Shown here: piece after piece, positions 1 to 11,900 of the stretch
Position numbering within the stretch: the stretch's first letter is position 1
Layout: each line of letters opens with the position of its first letter
NCBI RefSeq assembly: GCF_900005765.1
Contig: NC_041692.1
Location: 558,001-622,000, forward strand
DNA length: 64,000 nucleotides
Reading direction: 5' to 3'
From: Plasmodium relictum
Taxonomy: Eukaryota > Apicomplexa > Aconoidasida > Haemosporida > Plasmodiidae
Notes under the pieces: model-generated
Databases searched by the model: none
Told to the model about the DNA's origin: nothing
What the model saw: only the letters and a program-made list of their open reading frames with translations
Made by a program: the position numbers and the translations under genes

Positions 1-2474
1 TTAATCTTAATAATATAATTTAAAAATTTTACAGATTAGTTCTTTTTTTTTTATTATTTTTTAATTGCATGCTGGATGAAAAACAGTTCTTTTATAAAGA
101 GTCATTAATGATAATTCGAAAAATTCATAAATTGAACTTTTTGTTAATGAAACTTAAAAAAAGAGATCTGAAATCCGTGTGTGCTTTTTTTCTTTTTAAT
201 TTTTTTTTTTATTTTTTCAGTATGCAAATAATTATTTTTATTTGAAATGTAATGTTAAAAAAAAGTTTTAATAAAAAAAAAAATATACATATTAAGTAAA
301 AAAATAACATATAGAATTTTTGACGTATTTTTGTATAAAACATATATGCATATATATATTTATGAGCAAATATGATATTCACATGAGAATAGACAATTAA
401 TTGTTTTTAAGGAAAAATTATATTTTTTGATTTGAGCTATTTTTTTTATCTAATTTTTTTTCAACTTCAGATTAAATTTTTTTTTTATTATTTAAAATTT
501 TTTTATTATCTATATTTCATAGAGAAAAATAAAAATATTACTAATATTACATTATTACTTTTTTATAATAACAAATATGTAAATTATGTTGGCAAATTCA
601 TTTCTGTCACGTATTCACGTATTCATGTGTTTAATTTTTAATTTTTATTTATTTAAATAAAAAAATTATATATAATTGTAATGATAACAAATTTTTTTTT
701 TTTTATTAAATCTATTGAACTACTCTTTTATTAAATTAGTTATGTATATGTATATATATAGATATATATATGCATTTATATATATGTACACATATTTATT
801 ATTGAAAATTAATGATATAAAGAAAAAAAGCTCTATGCTTATTTAGCTTTACGCAAAACTTATAAAATCCATGTTGATAATTATTATATAATCCTTTCAT
901 TAATGTAATTTTTATATTAATATGTATGATTTATATTTTTAAACTTTATGACTTATAATATATTTTCTATTTTAATTTTTAATTTAGATTTTTTTTTATT
1001 TTATATTATATTGAATTTTATTGAATATATTTATTTCATGGATATTGTATAAATACATACGTTTCATAAATTAAATAAAAAAAAATATATATATAAGTAC
1101 ATTTACGAAATATAAAAAAATTTGTTATATAACCAATCTATATTTAATTGTTATATTGTCTTAACTTTTTTTTGTTGTTTCTCTATTTATTTATATATAT
1201 GTATATACACATATATGAATTTACTTTTAAAGAAAATATATTTTCGAAAATTGTAATATATATTTTCTCTTTTTTTTTAATTTTAATAGAAAAAAGTAAA
1301 AAAATGCTTTTATATTAAAGATTTTCATATATATATATATTATATTTCGTATTTATTTCTAATTTTTTAAATTTTAATTTTTTTTTTATTTCCTATTAAA
1401 ATATATTTCATATGCCTATTTTATATATTCATAATATATCTTTGTGTATAGACATGTAATGTATAAATACATATACAAAGATAAATATTTAAAGGTTAAT
1501 TTTTTTAAAAAGAAAAAATCAATCACATACAAATTTTATGTGAAAAGAAAAGAGTAACATATAAATAATTTTTTTATTAATATATATTTATATGTGTTAT
1601 ATGAAGATTATATGAATATATCTATATGTATATGAGATTTTTTTTTTTTTATACATTATGCGTATTCAGTACTATTGAATTTAGTACAGTAAAAATTTTG
1701 ATTTTTGTTTTACGTTACTTTTTATTTTGATTTTTTCTTTTGTCCATTAAAAGTAAAATTTTTTTTTTTTTCTTTTCAGTAATTAATGAGAAATATTTAT
1801 TATGTATATTTTTCATAACTTTAACATTTTTATTAACAGATAAAATAACATACTATAAAAACGTATGGTAGTATATACATATGTATTTTTCGATTTTGCA
1901 TGGAGGTACTTTTATGTATATACAAGTAAAAATTAACTAGATATATATTTACGCTTATAGACATATATTTATCTGCTATATAATTATATATATATATGTA
2001 CATATTTTTAAAATATATTAATAATAATACGAAATAAGTTTCCTTTTTTTTATTATTATTATTACTATTGTACTATTTCTTTTTTTTTTTATCCACTGCA
2101 GATATATGATTAAGGACATTTATTATTTTAAAAATTTTGTCTGTGATATACCGTATTTGATAAATTAGATTCTAAAGAATTTAATTAAAAATTAATAGTT
2201 CTAATTTATATAATACATATTTTTATATCATAAAAAAAAAATTCTAATAAAATAATTTTTCATTTCATTTAAAACTTATATTCTAATGAATATAAAGTAG
2301 ATGAATGTAAAAGAGTTATATTTTTTAAAATTAATTTTTTTTTAATTATTATAATTATTATTATATTTTTAAATGAAATTTACAAAGTTTTATTGTCATT
2401 ACTGCAAATTTTATTTCATATAAATTATTACGAGATACTTTTCTTATTAGATTTATTTTTAAATTTTTTCATAA

Positions 2475-2524
<50 letters not shown>

Positions 2525-3180
2525 ATATATATAGATGTTTTAAATAAATATATAATTACAAATATAGAAAAATATATTTTTATTTTTATAAACAGTAGCC
2601 ATAATCAGTATTCGAACAAATGTTTAATGCTGGTATTATTACTTAAAATATATTTTTAAATTATACTTTAATATTAAAATATATAAAAACAGTATTTTAA
2701 TAAAATATATTTAACTAATATATATATGTATATATTATAGATATATATATATATATATATAGTTTTTTTTTTTTGTCATATTTATCTTAATACATATAAA
2801 AATTATTTATATATTAATTTTATTTTTATTTTTTATACTAATTTTTTTTTTCTTTTTTTTTATAGATTTGTCATAAAAATACTTTATTATTATTATTTTT
2901 TTTTTTTTATTTCATATGTATTTTAATAATATAAAAATAAAAAAATTAATTTAATAGTAAAGCTGATAAATTATTATAAAATCAACGTTTATGAGATATC
3001 CTACATTTAAATAAATTCTTTTTTATTCATTATATATTTCTATTTTTTAGTGATTTTTAATAATATTATTCATTTTTTTATTATTTTATTTTATTATATT
3101 TTTTTTTTAAGTTATATTATTATGTTAGGAATTAGCCCTTCTTTTTTTTTTAATTATAGATATTCCCTAATGTAAATTTA

Positions 3181-3212
<32 letters not shown>

Positions 3213-3387
3213 TAAATGAAAACAATAAGATGCATCATTATAGTGCACTTATAAAATCAACAAAATAACATAATAAAAATTAAAAACAGATAAATATATA
3301 GGCATATACTAAATACATGTGTATATATGCTTATAATATAATTTTTATAAAAGTTATAGAAGAAACACTGAAAAAAAAAAAGAATCC
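1..3387. other. AT-rich spacer, no supported gene
   Basis: This stretch is almost entirely A and T, with T-runs, A-runs and TA repeats. The few short open frames (for example around 432-641 and 2393-2659) are T-rich or run through a TA microsatellite and look like chance. A TGCATG element lies near 64-69, and a GTGCAC hexamer at 3243-3248 sits about 140 bases before the orphan exon at 3388. I see no RNA gene. It is probably the flank between the gene left of the window and the AP2 gene. Confidence 0.6.
2479..2521. repeat. (TA)n microsatellite
   Basis: Uninterrupted alternating TA of about 40 bases, typical of Plasmodium intergenic DNA. A short open frame reads through it but is not credible as a gene. 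Confidence 0.9.
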
Positions 3388-3526
3388 ATGTGTAAAAGAA
3401 ACAAAAACATAATACAGACATTATATGAGAATAATGCTACAAATAAAAATATAAGAATATACAGTTTCATTAACCTATTATTTAATTTTATCATACTGTA
3501 TCTTTCAAAAAATATTCATTCTCAAG
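3388..3526 (+). other. orphan exon with a recessed signal-anchor
   Basis: An ATG at 3388 opens 46 codons of coding-like sequence, ending at a good splice donor (CAAG then GTAATT at 3527). The predicted peptide starts with basic and polar residues (MCKRNKNIIQTLYENN). About 25 residues in comes a hydrophobic stretch (FINLLFNFIILYL), and it ends near HSQ. This is the layout of the first exon of many secreted or exported Plasmodium proteins, where a short exon 1 carries the signal and an intron follows. No coding-like second exon can be seen before 5911. It may be a relic of a lost gene, a noncoding transcript, or chance. Confidence 0.35.
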
Positions 3527-5911
3527 GTAATTAAACTTATATTAAAAAAAAGAAAAGGAAAAAAGATATCCGTATATCTTCCTTTCTATATATACATGCA
3601 TATTATTTGCATTCTTTAGCTTTTATCATAAATATATGTATGTACTTTTATTAACATTTTTTCTTTATTTTTATTTATAATTTTTTCGTATTCATTTAAA
3701 TGCTTTATATTAGTAAACATAGATCATATGATAATTTGATTTTTCTTATGATTTAAAATATCGTTTTAAAAAAAAGAGCTAATATAAGAATATGAATACA
3801 TATAAATAAATATACTAATGAACACGAGTTACATATTTTTGAGGAATACATTATATATATATATATATTTGTACTATTTTTAATGATTTTTCTTAAATAT
3901 CCCTTTATTCTATTTTCTATAAAAATTTTTTTTTTACATAATATCCTTTAATATATTATATATGTGAATATAATAATAAAATAACTATTTGTTTATTAAG
4001 ACATTTTATAATAATCTTTATTTTTTTATATTCATGTATCAAATTATAAATTAATTAATTTTTTTGCATAATTAAAAATGAATACACTACATTTTTCATT
4101 TTTTTTTTATTTTTATCTGGTTATATATGTATATACACATACACATTATTTATTTAAAGCTTTTAATATTTTTTTATATTAAAAAATTTTAAAAAAAAAT
4201 TAACGAAGGAAATTGTGTTTTATTTTAAAATTATTTTTTAAAGTATGATTTATAGATATAATTTTAATTTTTTAAATATCAACGTTTTTCTTTTTTTTTT
4301 TTTTTACTTAGACACATATAGTGTAACGTGGTACACACTTTTTTTTTCTTTATGTTTACATAATTTTTACACGTAATAGTATTTGCTTATTTAATTTCTG
4401 TTAATTATTACATTTATTATTATTAATACTATATATATATATATTTTTTTTTTATATATTTCATATTATTTTTTTCTTTTCATATTTGCTATTTCATTTC
4501 ACTACATTATATATTATTTTAATTTTTTTTATTATTTTTCAAGTAATTTTAACTCTACTAATCTATATTTTTCTGACTATATTTTTATTTTTTTGAATTT
4601 CAAAATATTTGCTTAATCCATTTTAAGCTTTATAGCTATTATAATTCACACTTTTTATGTGTTTTGTATATTTTCTTTTTTTTTCATTTATTATGTTGAT
4701 TATAATTTTTAAGTTAAATAAACTCCTTTTTATCTTATTTTTATTATATCTATATACTAATATTTATTAAAATTATTTTAATTAAATATTTAAAAGTATA
4801 TATATGTTCTTTGCATTTTGTGAATATTATTCAGACAAAATATTTTTCATGAGAAATACATTTTATTAATTCTGTTTCTATATGAAATACCCATATGAAA
4901 GTATTTAATGATACAAATATATTATTATTTTATTTTTTATTTTTTTTTATTTTAATTTTATATTTTAAGATTGAGAAATCCTTTTTTAATAAATTTTCTC
5001 AATTTTAATATATTTAAAAATTCATACTCATTTATAATTATTTGACTTTCAATTGTACTAGTTTTATTATATAGTTTTAATTTTTCATTACTTTTTTTTT
5101 TTTTTATTATATATTCAATTAAATAGAATAATAGTTTTTTATATATTGTATTGTTAAATTGCATAAAATATTATATAAAAGAAATAGAAAAAAAAAGAAA
5201 TTTATATAAAAATTATATAAATAAAAAAAGAATAAAAATGAATATAGAAATTTTAATACATTATATTTGAATATATAAATATATCTATATTTTATTTAAT
5301 TTTTAATAATAATAAATTAAATATAATTCTATTGGAAATAAATGGATAATTATATTTTTTTATTTATATACATATTTAATAAAATAATTTATAATTTTTT
5401 GTTAAATTTCTAATTCATTTCATTTATAGGTAATCAAGAATTGTATAAAATAATATAATTAAAAAAAAAGAAAAAAGAAAAAAGAAAATTCAAGTTTATA
5501 ACATTTATAATAATTTTATGAATCATGGTTGATATAAAATTATTATAATTTATTTCTTACTAAAGTAGTTTACTATAATGTGATATATTTTAAAGCCTCA
5601 TTATATGTGAACACAAAATGAAACATTTATTTTTTATAAGACTTAAAAATTTAGCAAGAATACTTTTTTTTTAAGGAAAATTTAATATCCCATATCTTTA
5701 TTCTAAAAAAACAAAATAAAGCAAAATAAAAAAAAAAAAAATAACGAAATTATTGCAAAGTAAAATATATATTTATTTTTATATGCTTATGCATACCTAT
5801 GTATGCAAAGATATAACAAAAAAAGTGGAAGAGTAATACATTTTTATTTGTTTATATGTATGCATACATATATATATATATATATTTTAATTTATTATAA
5901 TTATAAATAAA
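3527..5911. other. spacer 5' of the AP2 gene
   Basis: AT-rich sequence with T-runs and one G/C-bearing imperfect inverted repeat at 4320-4339 (GTGTA, six-base spacer, TACAC). It holds one coding-like minus-strand ORF (4958-5164, listed separately). The last few hundred bases should contain the AP2 promoter and 5' UTR. An in-frame TAA lies just before the AP2 ATG with no AG between them, so the AP2 start at 5912 needs no upstream exon. Confidence 0.5.
4958..5164 (-). CDS. possible small protein, 68 aa, unknown
   Basis: An ATG-started minus-strand frame of 68 codons with mixed, coding-like codons rather than homopolymer. The peptide is Lys/Ile/Asn-rich with several charged-hydrophobic helical stretches (for example NEYEFLNILKLRKF) and no clear TM segment. 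The sequence just upstream is pyrimidine-rich on the coding strand. I recognise no family. It lies 750 bases from the divergent AP2 gene. The length is within reach of chance in such DNA, so this is a candidate only. Confidence 0.3.
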   Translation of the reverse strand: MQFNNTIYKKLLFYLIEYIIKKKKSNEKLKLYNKTSTIESQIIINEYEFLNILKLRKFIKKGFLNLKI

Positions 5912-8900
5912 ATGAAAGTTAAAAAAATTTATTCTAAGATTAAAGGAAATAGAAAATATAAAAGTAAAAAGAATATTGATGCAAGTTTTCAATTAAATAA
6001 TGAAGATAATATAATTTTGAATAATGACACAAAATGTTTTAATAATAATTTTAATGAAATAAAGGAATCAAAAATTAAAAAAAAAAGATTGGGTATAGAA
6101 GATTTAGAATCTACTATATCTCATGAAAATTACTATAATGATAATATAAATAAAATTAAAAATTATGAAAACAAAGTAACAGAAGAAAAAAATAACCATG
6201 AAGATATAAGCAATGACTATAAGATAGATAATTTTTCTGATGAATTATTAAAAAAAAGGAAAGGTTTAATCAATAGAAAAATGAGTAATTGCATTTTTAA
6301 TGAGAATATGAATTCTCAAGATAAAGTTAATGAAGAGAAATTAACTGAAAATAAACTATTAAATTATAAAAATTTTAGTTATAATAATAGTTTGAATAAT
6401 TTAAAAAATATAGGAAATGAAGAAATACAAAAGTTAAATGAAAATAAAAATGGCAATTTGATTGATGATCTTTTAAATAAATCAAAAATGTACAATGAAA
6501 ATAGCATTGAAAATTTAAATAGTGAAGGAAATGCATTGCATAACAGTAATATTAGTAATAATAATGGTATTTCAAATAATAATTTTTATCATTATATATC
6601 ATTACTTTATAACAAGAACATACCCAATCAAGTTAATATAAATAATTCTTTTGTTAATAATAATACGGATTATTTATGTAACTTTTCTAATATTTCTGTA
6701 CAAGAAGAATCAAGCTTAAATGAAGTTTCAAAAAATGAAATTCAAGAAATTAATTCATTAGATTGTATACTAGATAAAAAGGACGAGAAAAATTATATGA
6801 AACAAAAAAAAAATTTAAAAGAAAATTATTTTGTTTTGAATAACTTGCCATATTGTATGAATAACAAAAAAAGTAGTAATAACTGCACATTAGCAAATTA
6901 TATAAAAAATTCATCAGACCATTTTTTAGATTCTAATAATGATAATTATAATTATGAATTAGATGCAAATAATACATATATAAATAATTCTAATGTAAAT
7001 TTAAATAAGCATTATATGAATACAGTAAATAATAATAATTATGATGTGATGAATACTAATTCAACGCTCAGTTTAGATACAACCTTTCTAAATAATTATG
7101 ATGATGATAATAAGAACAATTCTTTATATAATAATAGAAGTGAGTTATATAATATGGATAATAATTTTGATAAAACAGAAAATATATATATGGAGAACAA
7201 TGATTCACTAAATAATACTGACATTTTAAATACATTTAATTATAACAATTTTATAAATGTAGGAAGTAACCATAGCAATAACAGTAATAATAATTTTAAA
7301 AATGCATTAAACTTAAATGACTCAGATAATTCTATAAATTGTTCTAATTATAATCTAGTAGAAAAGAAAAAAAAAATTTTTAACAAATTTTCGGAAAAAA
7401 ATAATATTTTTATGGATTCGAATATGTGTAATAGTGCAAATAATAGTAGTAATGGTAGCTATAGTAATGTTTTACTAGAGATAAACAGGAATGCTACAAG
7501 AAACAAAAAAGTTGATAGAAATAATGTTCACAAAAAAGATATTATATTAAATGATGGTAATAATACATCAGAAAATATGAACAATTTAAATGATAATATG
7601 AAAAATATATATAATCCATCGAATGCACATCTTAATTTGAATACACATCCTAAATTATTAGAAGAAAAATATTCTACCAATAAGCCCAATGAAGATGTAT
7701 CTTTTAATAATATAAATGGTAATAATAGAAATTTTAATTGTATTGAAAATAGTAATTATAATAATGATTTAAATAATTATAATATAGACAGTAAATATAA
7801 TATTAATGATGCATTTGATGTAAATATGTATAATTCTGTTTCTGTTAATAATAGCAAGGATAAATTAAATAAAAATAATTCTAATATTCATAATATAAAC
7901 ATGAAGGATCTTAATGTTAACATAAATTTAGATAATTACTCAAATGATTTAGTAAATAATTCCTTAATTAATCATTCAAAGGAATATTTAAGTAACTCTG
8001 TTATGGATAAAATAGATAATCAAAAAGTTCTTTTTAATATTAATAACAATCAAATTAATAATATATCAAATCCCTTAGATATTAATCAAGAAAATTATAA
8101 TTTTTCTAAAAATAATATATCAAACAGTGCATCACATATGTATAATTTAAATAATGGAGATATAAATGAATCAAGAAATATGGCAAATTATAATGTTAAA
8201 AATTTAGCAAGGGAACCTATTTTTCTTTTTGTTAATTTAAATAATCAATCCAATAATTCTATTAACAATTCTAAGAATTATTCCAATGTAAACTTAAATG
8301 GGGGATACATTAATAATATGAATTTTTTTGGAAATACAGAAAAACCTAATAGTGAAAATGATTATGATTATATGAATCAGACAAATAATAATAATTATAA
8401 CAATGAATGGTTACATGGTTTGAAAAATTATCCTTCAGAAGAAAATATTGAATATCCAGTTAACACAAATAATAATTTTAATATTGGAAATTGTTCAATG
8501 AATAATATTAATCTTAACAGAAAATCTATGATTCCTACATTTAATAATGCTTATGATAATTTTTTATCATTCAAAAATTATGAAAATACAATGGAAAATC
8601 ATGTAAATAATTTAAATATGCTTGTTTTACCAAAAATTAAAGGAGTTCGTTTTGATAAGTCAGGCAGAAGATGGGTAGCTAGCTGGAGTCAAAACGGAAA
8701 TCAAAAAAGACAATATTTTCCTGTTAAAAAGTTTGGTCAAGCACAAGCAAAATATTTAGCTATTTATGCTAGAATAAAAGCCGTTAAATATATGCAAAGA
8801 AAATCGCATAGATCTGGAGAAAATAGAAGAAATCACTCAAAAAAATTATTAATGAAAGATAAATCTAAAACAGATAATTTGGATGATGATAATTATTTTA

Positions 8901-11900
8901 GCAACAAAAATGGTGATTATATAGAAAAAGATGCAGATGAAGAAAATAGTCAAAATTATAATTATAGTAATACTAATAAAAATGAAATTTCATATAAAGA
9001 TTCATATAATGAATCTATAAGGAAAAATTATAGTAGATGTATGAATGAACTAAATAATGAGATGAAATTTGAAAATGTATCTTTGAATAAGCATGAAGAA
9101 GTTGAAAAATATCTAGAAAATAATGGACAAATATATCAACATGGGCAATCAAATGCAAAAGACAAGAATCAACATGATATAGAAAAGCAGTTATCTGCAT
9201 CAAAAGAAAATAAGGGTCCTATTAGTATGCAAACTATTCATGATGTTAAAAGTGAACTATTTCATTTAAAAGAACAAACACATGCTGAATTTGAAAAAAG
9301 AGAAAGATTTTTTGAACAAAGTGAACAAATAGATACTCAAACCGAAGATTTAAATATAAAAGGAAATAAAACTGGAAGTATAACACCTCAAAAAATAAAG
9401 AATAGTGATCAAGTAAAATATAAAGAAGAGAAAAATGTAAGAATTGTTAAAAATGAAATAGAAGAAGAAGATGCACAAGATATGGAAATGAAGGAAGTAT
9501 ATGAAAATGATGAAGAAAATAAAGTAAAAAGAGAAAAGAAAATAATTATATTTAAGGAGGAAGAAAATCAGATAGATATGAAAAATTTAGATGTAAAAAA
9601 TAAAATGGATCTTGAACATGAATTTGAAATTAAAAAAGAAGAGGAAGAAGAAAGTGAAGATGAACAGCGGCAAGATGAAGAACAAGATCAAGAGTATGAA
9701 ATAAAAAAAGAACAAGAAGAATACGAGGAACAAAAACAGGAATGCGAAATAAAAAAAGAACAAGAAGAATATGAAGATCAAGAACAAGAATGTGAAATAA
9801 AAAAAGAGCAAGAAGAAGAATATGAAGAACAAGAACAGGAATGTGAAATAAAAAAAGAACAAGAAGATTTTGATGAGAGAGAACAAAAATATGAAGTTAA
9901 AAAAGAACAAGAAGAAGAATATGAAGGACAAGAACAGGAACAACAATACGAAGTAAAAAAGGAAAATTACGAACAACAGCGAAAAGAAGAAATGTTGTTA
10001 AAAAATATAAATACTATAGGAAGAAATGAAAAATTAATAATAAATATAAATGATAAAAATGAAATTAATGATTTAAAAGAAATATTACAAGAAAAAAAAA
10101 ACTTAGATGAGGATTTAATGAATCAAATATTAATATTAGAAAAAATAAAAAAAAAAATGATAAAAATATTAATAGATTCACAAGAACAAAAAAGTATACA
10201 ATTAATTGAAACTAACGACGAAATGGTTAATAAAAAAGATGAAATTAATAAACTAAAATTAAATGAAAAAATTATGCTACTTAGACAGTTAAAAGAATAT
10301 AATAGCGGGAGTTATGTAATTAATGAAAAGGAAGATATTGATTTAATATATAATGAAAGAAATCTAAAAAATACTGATGATATATTAGAAGATAATAAAG
10401 AAAATGCTGATGAAAACGATATATGTAAGGTGGAAATACAGAAAATGAAAGAGTGTAGTAATATTATACAAGAAATAAATGAAGACTATAAAGTTATTAA
10501 AGAAGGTATAAATGAAGAATTAAATTTAAAAAAAAAAAGAGAGAATTCTAGAGATAAAAATGAGATAATACTACGTGTGAAGGAAAATGAAAAAGATGAG
10601 ATATTTGAAGTTAATAAGCAACAAAATAATTTGTATACAAATTATAAAGTAGAAAATTTATATTTAAACAGCATGCCGGATAAGAGTAGAGATAATGATT
10701 TTGGAAACTACTCAAATAATAGTTTGTATTATTCAAATACAAATAGTAATAAAACTAATGTAGATAGTGATAATTCAAATTTTAATGATTCACCAAATGG
10801 TGAAGAAAATGATTTTAAAAATAAGATGAATTTAATTAAATTTATGAGATCCAACTCAGATGTAAGCTTGAATTACAAAAATAAAGAATACTCAAAAAAT
10901 GAATATGTTGGAGAATACAGAAATATAACAGGTGTTAAAAAACAAAAGAGCATGCAAAACATAGGTAATTATGAAAAATATCATCACTTAGATAATAATA
11001 TTTTTAAAAATATTTTAAATAATAATAATAATTGTGAAAATAATGATAAAAATTCACATAATTCCTCAGAACTAATTAAAGAAATGTATGATGATCCAAA
11101 TTTTTCTAATTTTGATGAAAATTTACTGAATTTTTCTTTTAATTGTAACAATAAATCAAATATACACAAAGATAATTCCAATGTAAAAGGTATTTTAAAT
11201 GAATTAAAACAAGATAATTTCAAAAATAATGATGAAAACATAGAAATTAACATGAATCCTAATAATTCTTTTAATACTATGAAGGGATTACATAATAAAT
11301 ATATAGGTAATAGTGATAATGAGGATATAATAAATTCAGATACATATATAAATGGTCATTTGGATGATAACAATGAGAAAAAATTGCACAGTTATATTAG
11401 GGAATATTCCAAAAATAAAATTAAGGAAAATATAAATAATTTAAAAAAAAAAAATAATTATGACAAAAACAATGAAGAGAATAAGAGTATAATTATAAAT
11501 AATATGAATATAATGAAAAATGATTTAAATACCAAGTTCAGTATAACAAATAAAAAATTTGAAAATGATATTTACACTAGTAATGAAAACAAAGGAAACA
11601 ATGATGATAACGTATTAAATTTAAAAAAAAAAAATTCAGGAAATTCATATAATGATTATAATAATAAACATATTAATGAACAAAAGTATAACAATACATC
11701 TACCAATGTAAAATGCTTTGACAAAGATAATATTATAGGAGAAAAAGATAATATTGGGTTATATCATATAAATATGAATAATGAAATAAAACAAAATTCA
11801 TACTTAAATTTAGAAATGAAAAACGAAAAAAAAATCCCTCAAAATAAAGAACTTATGTTCTTTAAAACATATGGAAATACAAATAAAAATATTGATGAAG

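Noticed and set aside
432-641. Plus-strand ORF near the left end
   Set aside because: Mostly Phe/Tyr/Leu from T-rich DNA, with the composition of the surrounding spacer.
1-5911. Centromere
   Set aside because: The spacer is AT-rich but is interrupted by ordinary sequence and lacks the compact 2-kb block of near-pure AT repeats typical of Plasmodium centromeres.
9587-9976. Minus-strand ORF opposite the AP2 Glu repeats, and similar frames opposite NOC4 and the 1623-aa gene
   Set aside because: They are mirror frames of Glu/Lys/Asn repeats and consist of Phe/Leu/Ile/Ser runs.
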